Source: Euonymus europaeus (lineage: Eukaryota > Streptophyta > Magnoliopsida > Celastrales > Celastraceae). From it: DNA of 64,000 bases. Below the pieces are notes generated by a model. The model made no database searches. It saw only the letters and a list, made by a program, of their open reading frames with translations, and was not told the DNA's origin. The stretch spans positions 9,672,001 through 9,736,000 of the forward strand of contig OY756970.1 of NCBI GenBank assembly GCA_963580455.1. Direction: 5' to 3'. Shown here in pieces: positions 26,030-40,742 of this stretch; positions within the stretch are counted from its first letter, which is position 1, and every line of letters begins with the position of its first letter. The translations under genes and the position numbers were made by a program.

Positions 26030-27949
26030 GATGCTGAAACACCAACTTTCTTATTACAAATAGACAAAACCGTTTATAGCTCCTTCATAGAGTGAGTTGA
26101 GCAACTTCGAACTATCAAAGTTGCTCGGTGTTCACTTTTTATTGTTCTTCTATGTCAAATTTTACGAGTATAAGCTTCCTAGATTATTTCGATGCCAAAA
26201 CGCCAACATTCTATGACAAATGGAGAAAACCGTTTAAAGCTCCTCCATAGAGTGAGCTGAGCAACTTCGGACCATCAAAATTGCTCGGTGTACACTCTTT
26301 AATGTTCTTCTATGTCAAATTTTATGAGTATAAGCTTCCTAGATTAGTTCGATGCGAAAACACAAATTTTATAAGACAAATGGACAAAAACGTTAAAAGA
26401 TCCTCCATAGAGATAGTTGAGCAACTTCGAACTATCAAAGTTGCTCGGTGTACACTTTTTATTGTTCTTTTCTGTCAAATTTTATGAGTATATGCTTCCT
26501 GGATTATTTTGATGCCAAAACTCCAACTATCAATGACAAATAGACAAAATCGTTAAAAGCTACTTCATAGTGAGAGTTGAGCAATTCTTGGCCATCAAAG
26601 TTGCTCGGTGTACACTTTTTATTGTTCTTCTATGTCGAATTTTACGAGTATAAGCTTCCTAGATTATTTCGATGTCAAAACACCAACATTCTTATGAAAA
26701 ATAGACAAAACCGTTTATAGCTCCTCCATAGAGTGAGTTGAGCAACTTCGGACTTTCAAAGTAGCTCGGTGTACACTTTTTATTGTTCTTGCATGTCAAA
26801 TTTTACGAGTATAAGCTTCCTGGATTATTTCGATGCCAAAACCACTACTTTCTATGACAAATGGAGAAAACCGTTTAAAGCTCCTCCATAGAGTGAGTTG
26901 AGCAACTTCAGACCATCAAAGTTGCTCGGTGTGCACTCTTTATTGTTCTTCTATGTCAAATTTTATGAGTATAAGCTTCCTAGATTTTTTCAATGCGAAA
27001 ACACCAACTTTATACGACAAATGGACAAAAACATTAAAAGATCCTCCATAGAGATAGTTGAGGAACTTTGAATCGTCAAAGTTGCTCGGTGTACACTTTT
27101 AATTGTTCTTCTCTGTCAAATTTTACAAGTATATGCTTCCTGGATTATTTTGATGCCAAAACCACTACTATCAATGACAAATGGACAAAACCGTTAAAAG
27201 CTACTTCATAGTGAGAGTTGCGCAATTCTGGACCATCAAAGTTGCTCGGTGTACACTTTTTATTGTTCTTTTATGTCAAATTTTACTAGTATAAGCTTCC
27301 TAGATTATTTCGATGCCAAAACACCAACTTTCTTATGACAAATAGACAAAACGGTTTATAGCTCTTCCATAGAGTGAGTTGAGCAACTTCGGACTATCAA
27401 AGTTGCACGATTTACACTTTTTATTGTTCTTCTATGTCAAATTTTACGAGTATAAGCTTGCTGGATTATTTCGATGCGAAAACACCAACTTTAAAAAATA
27501 AATGGACAAAAACATTAAAAGATCCTCCATAGAGATAGTTGAGGAACTTCGAATCATCAAAGTTGCGCTGTATACACTTTTTATAGTTCTTTTCTGTCAA
27601 AATTTACGAGTATATGCTTCTTGGATTATTTTGATGCCAAAACCCCAACTATCGATGACAAATGGACAAAACCGTTAAAAGCTACTTCATAGTGAGAGTT
27701 GAGCAATTCTGGACCATCAAAATTGCTCGGTGTACACTTTTTATTGTTCTTCTATGTCAAATTTTACGAGATAAGCTTCCTAGATTATTTCGATGCCAAA
27801 ACACCAACTTTCTTATGACAAATAGACAAAACCGTTTATAGCTCCTCCATAGAGTGAGTTGAGCAACTTCGAACTATCAAAGTTGCTCGGTGTGCACTTT
27901 TTATTGTTCTTCTATGTCAAATTTTTCGAGTATAAGCTTCCTAGATTAT

Positions 27950-29871
27950 TTCGATGCCAAAACACAAACTTTCTTATGACAAGTAGACAAAACCGTTTAT
28001 AGCTCCTCCATAGAGTGAGTTGAGCAACTACGAACTATCAAAGTTCTCGGTGTACACTTTTTGTTGTTCTTTTCTATCAAATTGTACGAGTATATGCTTC
28101 CTGGATTATTTTGATGCCAAAATGCCAACTATCAGTGACAAATGGACAAAACCCTTAAAAGCTACTTCATAGTGAGAGTTGAGCAATTTTGGACCATCAA
28201 AGTTGCTCGGTGTACACTTTTTATTATTCTTCTATGTCAAATTTTATGTGTATAAGCTTCCTATATTATTTCGATGCCAAAACACCAACTTTTTATGACA
28301 AATGGACAAAACCGTTTATAGCTCCTCCATAGAGTGAGTTGAGCAACTTCGGACTATCAAAGTTGCACGGTGTACAGTTTTTATTGTTCTTCTATGTCAA
28401 ATTTTACGAGTATAAGCTTTCTAGATTATTTTGATGCGAAAACACCAACTTTAAAAAATAAATGGACAAAAACGTTAAAAGATCCTCCATAGAGATGGTT
28501 GTGGAACTTCGAATCATCAAAGTTGCGCGGTATACACTTTTTATTGTTATTTTCTGTCAAATTTTACGAGTATATGCTTCCTGGATTATTTTGATGCCAA
28601 AACCCCAACTATCAATGACAAATGGACAAAACTATTAAAAGCTACTTCATAGTGAGAGTTGAGCAATTCTGGACCATCAAAGTTGCTCGGTGTACACTTT
28701 TTATTGTTCTTCTATGTCAAATTTTATGAGTATAAGCTTCTTAGATTATTTCGATGCCGAAACAACAACTTTCTTATGACAAATAGACAAAACCGTTTAT
28801 AGCTCCTTCATAGAGTGAGTTGAGCAACTTCGAACTATCAAAGTTGCTCGGTGTACACTTTTTATTGTTCTTCTATGTCGAATTTTACGAGTATAAGCTT
28901 CCTAGATTATTTCGATTCCAAAACACAAACTTTCTTATGACAAATAGACAAAACCGTTTATAGCTCCTCCATAGAGTGAGTTGAGCAACTACGAACTATC
29001 AAAGTTCTCGGTGTACACTTTTTGTTGTTCTTTTCTGTCAAATTGTACGAGTATATGCTTCCTGGATTATTTTGATGCCAAAACGCCAACTATCAGTGAC
29101 AAATGGACAAAACCGTTAAAAGCTACTTCATAGTGAGAGTTGAGCAATTTTGGACCATCAAAGTTGCTCGGTGTACACTTTTTATTATTCTTCTATGTCA
29201 AATTTTATGTGTATAAGTTTCCTATATTATTTCGATGCCAAAACACCAACTTTTTATGACAAATGGACAAAACCGTTTATAGCTCCTCCATAGAGTGAGT
29301 TGAGCAACTTCGGACTATCAAAGTTGCACGGTGTACAGTTTTTATTGTTCTTCTATGTCAAATTTTACGAGTATAAGCTTTCTAGATTATTTTGATGCGA
29401 AAACACCAACTTTAAAAAATAAATGGACAAAAACGTTAAAAGATCCTCCATAGAGATGGTTGTGGAACTTCGAATCATCAAAGTTGCGCGGTATACACTT
29501 TTTATTGTTATTTTCTGTCAAATTTTACGAGTATATGCTTCCTGGATTATTTTGATGCCAAAACCCCAACTATCAATGACAAATGGACAAAACTATTAAA
29601 AGCTACTTCATAGTGAGAGTTGAGCAATTCTGGACCATCAAAGTTGCTCGGTGTACACTTTTTATTGTTCTTCTATGTCAAATTTTATGAGTATAAGCTT
29701 CTTAGATTATTTCGATGCCGAAACAACAACTTTCTTATGACAAATAGACAAAACCGTTTATAGCTCCTTCATAGAGTGAGTTGAGCAACTTCGAACTATC
29801 AAAGTTGCTCGGTGTACACTTTTTATTGTTCTTCTATGTCAAATTTTACGAGTATAAGCTTCCTAGATTAT
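27950..29871. repeat. tandem duplication of a 6-mer (961 bp x 2)
   Basis: The rare monomer GATGGTTGTGGAACTTCG occurs near 28495 and again about 961 bp later near 29456. Flanking monomers match in order, from the CACAAACTTTCTTATGAC monomer at about 27961/28922 through to about 28910/29871. Small differences, such as CAAGTAGAC versus CAAATAGAC, show the copies have begun to diverge. Confidence 0.75.
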
Positions 29872-32800
29872 TTCGATGCCAAAACCCCAACTTTCTATGA
29901 CAAATGGAGAAAACCGTTTAAAGCTCCTCCATAGAGTGAGCTGAGCAACTTCGGACCATCAAAGTTGCTCGGTGTACACTCTTTATTGTTCTTCTATGTC
30001 AAATTTTATGAGTATAAGCTTCCTAGATTAGTTCGATGCGGAAACACCAATTTTATAAGACAAATGGACAAAAACGTTAAAAGATCCTCCATAGAGATAG
30101 TTGAGCAACTTCGAACTATCAAAGTTGCTCGGTGTATACTTTTTATTGTTCTTTTCTGTCAAATTTTACGAGTATATGCTTCCTGGATTATTTTGATGCC
30201 AAAACCCCAACTATCAATGACAAATGTACAAAATCGTTAAAAGCTACTTCATAGTGAGAGTTGAGCAATTCTTGACCATCAAAGTTGCTCGGTGTACACT
30301 TTTTATTGTTCTTCTATGTCAAATTTTACGAGTATAAGCTTCCTAGATTATTTCGATGTCAAAACACCAACATTCTTATGAAAAATAGACAAAACCGTTT
30401 ATATCTCCTCCATAGAGTGAGTTGAGCAACTTCGGACTTTCAAAGTAGCTCGGTGTACACTTTTTGTTGTTCTTTTCTGTCAAATTGTACGAGTATATGC
30501 TTCCTGGATTATTTTGATGCCAAAACGCCAACTATCAGTGACAAATGGACAAAACCGTTAAAAGCTACTTCATAGTGAGAGTTGAGCAATTCTGAACAAT
30601 CAAAGTTACTCGGTGTACACTTTTTATTGTTCTTCTATGTCAAATAATACGAGTATAAGCTTCCTAGATTATTTTGATGCCAAAACACTAACTTTCTAAT
30701 GACAAATAGACAAAACCGTTTCTAGCTCCTCCATAGAGTGAAATGAGCAACTTCGGACTATCAAAGTTGCTCGGTGTACACTTTTTATTGTTCTTCTATG
30801 TCAAATTTTACGAGTATAAGCTTCCTAGATTATTTCGATGCCAAAACACCAACTTTCTTATGACAAATAGACAAAACCGTTTATAGCTCCTCCATAGAGT
30901 GAGTTGAGCAACTTCGGACTATCGAAGTTGCACGGTGTACAATTTTTATTGTTCTTCTAAGTCAAATTTTACGAGTATAAGCTTCCTAGATTATTTCGAT
31001 GCCAAAACACCAACTTTATAAGACAAATGGACAAAAACGTTAAAAGATCCTCCATAGAGATAGTTGAGAAACTTCGAATCATAAAAGTTTAGCGGTATAC
31101 ACTTTTTATTGTTCTTTTCTTTCAAATTTTATGAGTATATGCTTCCTGGATTATTTTGATGCCAAAACCCCAACTATCAATGACAAATAGACAAAACCGC
31201 TAAAAGCTACTTCATAGTGAGAGTTGAGCAATTCTGGACCATCAAAGTTGCTCAGTGTACACTCTTTATTGTTCTTCTGTGTCAAATTTTATGAGTATAA
31301 GCTTCCTATATTATTTCGATGCGAAAACACACACTTTATAAGACAAATGGATAAAAACGTTAAAAGATCCTCCATAGAGATAGTTGAGGAACTTCGAATT
31401 ATCAAAGTTGCTCGGTGTACACTTTTTATTGTTCTTTTCTGTCAAATTTTACGAGTATATGCTTCCTGGATTATTTTGATGCCAAAATCCCTACTATCAA
31501 TGACAAATGGACAAAACCTTTAAAAGCTACTTCATAGTGAGAGTTGAGCAATTTTGGACCATCAAAGTTGCTCGGTGTACACTTTTTATTATTCTTCTAT
31601 GTCAAATTTTATGTGTATAAGCTTCCTATATTATTTCGATGCCAAAACACCAACTTTTTATGACAAATGGACAAAACCGTTTATAGCTCCTCCATAGAGT
31701 GAGTTGAGCAACTTCGGACTATCAAAGTTGCACGGTGTACAGTTTTTATTGTTCTTCTATGTCAAATTTTACGAGTATAAGCTTTCTAGATTATTTTGAT
31801 GCGAAAACACCAACTTTAAAAAATAAATGGACAAAAACTTTAAAAGATCCTACATAGAGATGGTTGAGGAACTTCGAATCATCAAAGTTGTGCGATATAC
31901 ACTTTTTATTGTTCTTTTCTGTCAAATTTTACGAGTATATGCTTCCTGGATTATTTTGATGCCAAAACCCCAACTATCAATGACAAATGGACAAAACTAT
32001 TAAAAGCTACTTCATAGTGAGAGTTGAGCAATTCTGGACCATCAAAGTTGCTCGGTGTACACTTTTTATTGTTCTTCTATGTCAAATTTTACGAGTATAA
32101 GCTTCCTAGATTATTTCGATGCTGAAACACCAACTTTCTTATGACAAATAGACAAAACCGTTTATAGCTCCTTCATAGAGTGAGTTGAGCAACTTCGAAC
32201 TATCAAAGTTGCTCGGTGTACACTTTTTTATTGTTCTTCTATGTCAAATTTTACGAGTATAAGCTTCCTAGATTATTTCGATGCCAAAACCCCAACTTTC
32301 TATGACAAATGGAGAAAACCGTTTAAAGCTCCTCCATAGAGTGAGCTGAGCAACTTCGGACCATCAAAGTTGCTCGGTGTACACTCTTTAATGTTCTTCT
32401 ATGTCAAATTTTATGAGTATAAGCTTCCTAGATTAGTTCGATGCGAAAACACCAATTTTATAAGACAAATGGACAAAAACGTTAAAAGATCCTCCATAGA
32501 GATAGTTGAGCAACTTCGAACTATCAAAGTTGCTCGGTGTACACTTTTTATTGTTCTTTTCTGTCAAATTTTACGAGTATATGCTTCCTGGATTATTTTG
32601 ATGCCAAAACCCGAACTATCAATGACAAATAGACAAAATCGTTAAAAGCTACTTCATAGTGAGAGTTGAGCAATTCTTGGCCATCAAAGTTGCTCGGTGT
32701 ACACTTTTTATTATTCTTCTATGTCAAATTTTATATGTATAAGCTTCCTATATTATTTCGATGCCAAAACACCAACTTTTTATGACAAATGGACAAAACC

Positions 32801-35800
32801 GTTTATAGCTCCTCCATAGAGTGAGTTGAGCAACTTCGGACTATCAAAGTTGCACGGTGTACAGTTTTTATTGTTCTTCTATGTCAAATTTTACGAGTAT
32901 AAGCTTTCTAGATTATTTTGATGCGAAAACACCAACTTTAAAAAATAAATGGACAAAAACGTTAAAAGATCCTCTATAGAGATGGTTGAGGAACTTCGAA
33001 TCATCAAAGTTGTGCGGTATACACTTTTTATTGTTCTTTTCTGTCAAATTTTACGAGTATATGCTTCCTGGATTATTTTGATGCCAAAACCCCAACTATC
33101 AGTGACAAATGGACAAAACCGTTAAAAGCTACTTCATAGTGAGAGTTGAGCAATTCTGAACAATCAAAGTTGCTCGGTGTACACTTTTAATTTTTCTTCT
33201 ATGTCAAATTTTACGAGTATAAGCTTCCTAGATTATTTCGATGCAAAAACACCAACTTTCTTATGATAAATGAACAAAACCGTTTAAAGCTCCTCCATAG
33301 AGTGAGTTGAGCAACTTCGGACTTTCAAAGTTGCTCGGTGTACACTTTTTATTGTTCTTGTATGTCGAATTTTACGAGTATAAGCTTCCTAGATTATTTC
33401 GATGCCAAAAACCCAACTTTCTATGACAAATGGGCAAAACCGTTTAAAGCTCCTCCATAGAGTGAGTTGAGCAAGTTCGGACTATCAAAGTTGCTCGGTG
33501 TACACTCTTTATTGTTCTTCTATGTCAAATTTTACGAGTACAGGCTTCCTAGATTATTTGGATGCGAAAACACCAACTTTATAAGACAAATAGACAAAAA
33601 TGTTAAAAGATCCTCCATAGAGATAGATGAGGAACTTCGAATAATCAAAGTTGCTCGGTGTGCACTTTTTATTGTTCTTTTCTGTCAAATTTTACGAGTA
33701 TATGCTTCCTGGATTATTTTGATACCAAAACCCCAACTATCAATGACAAATGGACAAAATCGTTAAAAGCTACTTCATAGTGAGAGTTGAGCAATTCCGG
33801 ACCATCAAAGTTGCTCGGTATACACTTTTTATTGTTCTTCTATGTCAAATTTTACGAGTATAAGCTTCGTAGATTATTTCGATGCAAAAACACCAACTTT
33901 CTTATGATAAATGGACAAAACCGTTTAAAGCTCCTCCATAGAGTGAGTTGAGCAACTTCGGACTTTCAAAGTTGCTCGGTGTACACTTTTTATTGTTCTT
34001 GTATGTCGAATTTTATGAGTATAAGCTTCCTAGATTATTTCGATGCCAAAACCCCAACTTTCTATGACAAATGGAGAAAACCGTTTAAAGCTCCTCCATA
34101 GAGTGAGTTGAGCAACTTCAGACCATTGAAGTTGCTCGGTGTACACTCTTTATTGTTCTTCTATGTCAAATTTTATGAGTATAAGCTTCCTAGATTATTT
34201 CGATGCGAAAACGCCAACTTTATAGGACAAATGGACAAAAACGTTAAAAGATCCTCCATAGAGATAGTTGAGGAACTTCGAATCGTCAAAGTTGCTCGGT
34301 GTACATTTTTTATTGTTTTTTTCTGTCAAATTTTACGAGTATATGCTTCCTGGATTATTTTGATGCCAAAATCCCAACTATCAATGACAAATGGACAAAA
34401 CCGTTAAAAGCTACTTCATAGTGAGAGTTGAGCAATTCTGGACCATCAAAGTTGCTCGGTGTACACTTTTAATTGTTCTTCTATGTCAAATTTTACGAGT
34501 ATAAGCTTCCTAGATTATTTCGATGCCAAAACACCAACTTTCTTATGACAAATAGACAAAACCGTTTATAGCTCTTCCATAGAGTGAGTTGAGCAACTTC
34601 GGACTATCAAAGTTGCACGGTGTACACTTTTTATTGTTCTTCTATGTCAAATTTTACGAGTATAAGCTTCCTGGATTATTTCAATGCGAAAACACCAACT
34701 TTTAAAAATAAATGGACAAAAACGTTAAAAGATCCTCCATAGAGATGGTTGAGGAACTTCGAATCATCAAAGTTGCGCGGTATACACTTTTTATTGTTCT
34801 TTTCTGTCAAATTTTACGAGTATATGCTTCCTGGTTTATTTTGATGCCAAAACCGCAACTATCAATGACAAATGGACAAAACCGTTAAAAGCTACTTCAT
34901 AGTGAGAGTTGAGCAATTCTGGACCATCAAAATTGCTCGGTGTACACTTTTTATTATTCTTCTATGTCAAATTTTACGAGTATAAGCTTCCTAGATTATT
35001 TCGATGCCAAAACACCAACTTTCCTATGACAAATAGACAAAACCTTTTATAGCTCCTCCATAGAGTCAGTTGAGCAACTTCGAACCATCAAAGTTGCTCG
35101 GTGTACACTTTTTATTGTTCTTCTATGTCAAATTTTACGAGTATAAGCTTCCTAGATTATTTCGATGCTAAAACACCAACTTTCTTATGACAAATAGACT
35201 AAACCGTTTATAGCTTCTCCATAGAGTGAGTTGAGCAACTTCGAACTATCAAAGTTGCTCGGTGTACACTTTTTATTGTTCTTTTCTGTCAAATTTTACG
35301 AGTATATGCTTCCTGGATTATTTGGATGCCAAAACACCAACTATCAGTGACAAATGGACAAAACCATTAAAAGCTACTTCATAGTGAGAGTTGAGCAATT
35401 CTGAACAATCAAAGTTACTCGATGTACACTTTTTATTGTTATTCTATGTCAAATTTTACGAGTATAAGTTTCCTAGATTATTTCGATGCCAAAACAACAA
35501 CTTTCTAATGACAAATAGACAAAACCGTTTCTAGCTCCTCCATAGAGTGAAATGAGCAACTTCGGACTATCAAAGTTGCCCGGTGCACGCTTTTTATTGT
35601 TCTTCTATGTCAAATTTTACGAGTGTAAGCTTCCTAGATTATTTCGATGCCAAAACCCCAACTTTCTATGACAAATGGGCAAAACCGTTTCAAGCTCCAC
35701 CATAGAGTGAGTTGAGCAACTTCGGACTATCAAAGTTGCTCGGTGTACACTATTTATTGTTCTTCTATGTCAAATTTTACGAGTACAAGCTTCCTAGATT

Positions 35801-35944
35801 ATTTCGATGCGAAAACACCAACTTTATAAGACAAATGGATAAGAACGTCAAAAGATCCTCCATAGAGATAGATGAGGAACTTCGAATAATCAAAGTTGCT
35901 CGGTGTACACTTTTTATTGTTCTTTTCTGTCAAATTTTACGAGT

Positions 35945-38900
35945 ATATGCTTCCTGGATTATTTTGATACCAAAACCCCAACTATCAATGACAAATGGAC
36001 AAAATCATTAAAAGCTACTTCATAGTGAGAGTTGAGCAATTCCGGACCATCAAAGTTGCTCGGTGTACAGTTTTGTTCTCCTATGTCAAATTTTACGAGT
36101 ATAAGCTTCCTAGATTATTTCGATACCAAAACCACAACTTTCTTATGATAAATGGACAAAACCGTTTAAAGCTCCTCCATAGATTGAGTTGAGCAACTTC
36201 GGACTTTCAAAGTTGCTCGGTGTACACTTTTTATTGTTCTTGTATGTCGAATTTTACGAGTATAAGCTTCCTAGATTATTTCGATGACAAAACCCCAACT
36301 TTCTATGACAAATGGAGAAAACCGTTTAAAGCTCCTCCATAGACTGAGTTGAGCAACTTCGGACCATCAAAGTTGCTCGGTGTACACTCTTTATTGTTCT
36401 TCTATGTCAAATTTTACGAGTATAAGCTTCCTAGATTATTTCGGTGCAAAAACACCAACTTTATAAGACAAATGGACAAAAACGTTAAAAGAACCTCCAT
36501 AGAGATAGTTGAAGAACTTCGAATCATCAAAGTTGCTCGGTGTACACTTTTTATTGTTCTTTTCTGTCAAATTTTACGAGTATATGCTTCCTGGATTATT
36601 TTGATGCCAAAACCCCTACTATCAACGACAAATGGACTAAACCGTTAAAAGCTACTTCATAGTGAGAGTTGAGCAATTCTTGACCATCAAAGTTGCTCGG
36701 TGTACGCTTTTTATTGTTCTTCTATGTCAAATTTTACGAGTATAAGCTTCCTAGATTATTTCGATGCCAAAACACCAACATTCTTATGAAAAATAGACAA
36801 AATCGTTTATAGCTCCTCCATAGAGTGAGTTGAGCAACTTCGAACTTTCAAAGTTGCTCGGTGTACACTTTTTATTGTTCTTGTATGTCAAATTTTACGA
36901 GTATATGCTTCCTGGATTATTTCGATGCCAAAATCCCAACTTTCTATGACAAATGGAGAAAACCGTTTAAAGCTCCTCCATAGAGTGAGTTGAGCAACTT
37001 CAGACCATCAAAGTTGCTCGGTGTACACTCTTTATTGTTCTTCTATGTCAAATTTTATGAGTATAAGCTTCCTAGATTATTTCGATGCGAAAACACCAAC
37101 TTTATAAGACAAATGGACAAAAACGTTAAAAGATCCTCCATAGATATAGTTGAGGAACTTCGAATCGTCAAAGTTGCTCGGTGTACACTTTTTATTGTTC
37201 TTTTCTGTCAAATTTTACGAGTATATGCTTCCTGGATTATTTTGATGCCAAAACCCCAACTATCAATGACAAATGGACAAAACCGTTAAAAGCTACTTCA
37301 TAGTGAGAGTTGAGCAATTCTGGACCATCAAAATTGCTCGGTGTACACTTTTAATTGTTCTTCTATGTCAAATTTTACGAGTATAAGCTTACTAGATTAT
37401 TTCGATGCCAAAACACCAACTTTCTTATGACAAATAGACAAAACCGTTTATAGCTCTTCCATAGAGTGAGTTGAGCACCTTCGGACTATCAAAGTTGCAC
37501 GGTGTACACTTTTTATTGTTCTTCTATGTCAAATTTTACGAGTATAAGCTTCCTGGATTATTTTGATACCAAAACCCCAACTATCAATGACAAATGGACA
37601 AAATCATTAAAAGCTACTTCATAGTGAGAGTTGAGCAATTCCGGACCATCAAAGTTGCTCGGTCTACAGTTTTGTTCTCCTATGTCAAATTTTACGAGTA
37701 TAAGCTTCCTAGATTATTTCGATACCAAAACCACAACTTTCTTATGATAAATGGACAAAACCGTTTAAAGCTCCTCCATAGATTGAGTTGAGCAACTTCG
37801 GACTTTCAAAGTTGCTCGGTGTACACTTTTTATTGTTCTTGTATGTCGAATTTTACGAGTATAAGCTTCCTAGATTATTTCGATGACAAAACCCCAACTT
37901 TCTATGACAAATGGAGAAAACCGTTTAAAGCTCCTCCATAGAGTGAGTTGAGCAACTTCGGACCATCAAAGTTGCTCGGTGTACACTCTTTATTGTTCTT
38001 CTATGTCAAATTTTACGAGTATAAGCTTCCTAGATTATTTCGGTGCAAAAACACCAACTTTATAAGACAAATGGACAAAAACGTTAAAAGAACCTCCATA
38101 GAGATAGTTGAAGAACTTCGAATCATCAAAGTTGCTCGGTGTACACTTTTTATTGTTCTTTTCTGTCAAATTTTACGAGTATATGCTTCCTGGATTATTT
38201 TGATGCCAAAACCCCTACTATCAACGACAAATGGACTAAACCGTTAAAAGCTACTTCATAGTGAGAGTTGAGCAATTCTTGACCATCAAAGTTGCTCGGT
38301 GTACGCTTTTTATTGTTCTTCTATGTCAAATTTTACGAGTATAAGCTTCCTAGATTATTTCGATGCCAAAACACCAACATTCTTATGAAAAATAGACAAA
38401 ATCGTTTATAGCTCCTCCATAGAGTGAGTTGAGCAACTTCGAACTTTCAAAGTTGCTCGGTGTACACTTTTTATTGTTCTTGTATGTCAAATTTTACGAG
38501 TATATGCTTCCTGGATTATTTCGATGCCAAAATCCCAACTTTCTATGACAAATGGAGAAAACCGTTTAAAGCTCCTCCATAGAGTGAGTTGAGCAACTTC
38601 AGACCATCAAAGTTGCTCGGTGTACACTCTTTATTGTTCTTCTATGTCAAATTTTATGAGTATAAGCTTCCTAGATTATTTCGATGCGAAAACACCAACT
38701 TTATAAGACAAATGGACAAAAACGTTAAAAGATCCTCCATAGATATAGTTGAGGAACTTCGAATCGTCAAAGTTGCTCGGTGTACACTTTTTATTGTTCT
38801 TTTCTGTCAAATTTTACGAGTATATGCTTCCTGGATTATTTTGATGCCAAAACCCCAACTATCAATGACAAATGGACAAAACCGTTAAAAGCTACTTCAT

Positions 38901-40742
38901 AGTGAGAGTTGAGCAATTCTGGACCATCAAAATTGCTCGGTGTACACTTTTAATTGTTCTTCTATGTCAAATTTTACGAGTATAAGCTTACTAGATTATT
39001 TCGATGCCAAAACACCAACTTTCTTATGACAAATAGACAAAACCGTTTATAGCTCTTCCATAGAGTGAGTTGAGCACCTTCGGACTATCAAAGTTGCACG
39101 GTGTACACTTTTTATTGTTCTTCTATGTCAAATTTTACGAGTATAAGCTTCCTGGATTATTTTGATACCAAAACCCCAACTATCAATGACAAATGGACAA
39201 AATCATTAAAAGCTACTTCATAGTGAGAGTTGAGCAATTCCGGACCATCAAAGTTGCTCGGTGTACAGTTTTGTTCTCCTATGTCAAATTTTACGAGTAT
39301 AAGCTTCCTAGATTATTTCGATACCAAAACCACAACTTTCTTATGATAAATGGACAAAACCGTTTAAAGCTCCTCCATAGATTGAGTTGAGCAACTTCGG
39401 ACTTTCAAAGTTGCTCGGTGTACACTTTTTATTGTTCTTGTATGTCGAATTTTACGAGTATAAGCTTCCTAGATTATTTCGATGACAAAACCCCAACTTT
39501 CTATGACAAATGGAGAAAACCGTTTAAAGCTCCTCCATAGAGTGAGTTGAGCAACTTCGGACCATCAAAGTTGCTCGGTGTACACTCTTTATTGTTCTTC
39601 TATGTTAAATTTTACGAGTATAAGCTTCCTAGATTATTTCGGTGCAAAAACACCAACTTTATAAGACAAATGGACAAAAACGTTAAAAGAACCTCCATAG
39701 AGATAGTTGAAGAACTTCGAATCATCAAAGTTGCTCGGTGTACACTTTTTATTGTTCTTTTCTGTCAAATTTTACGAGTATATGCTTCCTGGATTATTTT
39801 GATGCCAAAACCCCTACTATCAACGACAAATGGACTAAACCGTTAAAAGCTACTTCATAGTGAGAGTTGAGCAATTCTTGACCATCAAAGTTGCTCGGTG
39901 TACGCTTTTTATTGTTCTTCTATGTCAAATTTTACGAGTATAAGCTTCCTAGATTATTTCGATGCCAAAACACCAACATTCTTATGAAAAATAGACAAAA
40001 TCGTTTATAGCTCCTCCATAGAGTGAGTTGAGCAACTTCGAACTTTCAAAGTTGCTCGGTGTACACTTTTTATTGTTCTTGTATGTCAAATTTTACGAGT
40101 ATATGCTTCCTGGATTATTTCGATGCCAAAATCCCAACTTTCTATGACAAATGGAGAAAACCGTTTAAAGCTCCTCCATAGAGTGAGTTGAGCAACTTCA
40201 GACCATCAAAGTTGCTCGGTGTACACTCTTTATTGTTCTTCTATGTCAAATTTTATGAGTATAAGCTTCCTAGATTATTTCGATGCGAAAACACCAACTT
40301 TATAAGACAAATGGACAAAAACGTTAAAAGATCCTCCATAGATATAGTTGAGGAACTTCGAATCGTCAAAGTTGCTCGGTGTACACTTTTTATTGTTCTT
40401 TTCTGTCAAATTTTACGAGTATATGCTTCCTGGATTATTTTGATGCCAAAACCCCAACTATCAATGACAAATGGACAAAACCGTTAAAAGCTACTTCATA
40501 GTGAGAGTTGAGCAATTCTGGACCATCAAAATTGCTCGGTGTACACTTTTAATTGTTCTTCTATGTCGAATTTTACGAGTATAAGCTTACTAGATTATTT
40601 CGATGCCAAAACACCAACTTTCTTATGACAAATAGACAAAACCGTTTATAGCTCTTCCATAGAGTGAGTTGAGCAACTTCGGACTATCAAAGTTGCACGG
40701 TGTACACTTTTTATTGTTCTTCTATGTCAAATTTTACGAGTA
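35945..40742. repeat. 10-mer higher-order repeat, three copies of 1599 bp
   Basis: Landmark monomers at 35995, 36349 and 36990 recur at 37594, 37948 and 38589, and again at 39193, 39547 and 40188. Each step is exactly 1599 bp. The unit includes a short monomer with CAGTTTTGTTCTCC, which lacks several T-rich bases. Copies differ by only isolated bases, for example GGTGTACAG versus GGTCTACAG at about 36062/37661. Copy boundaries near 35945, 37544, 39143 and 40742 are approximate. Confidence 0.88.
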
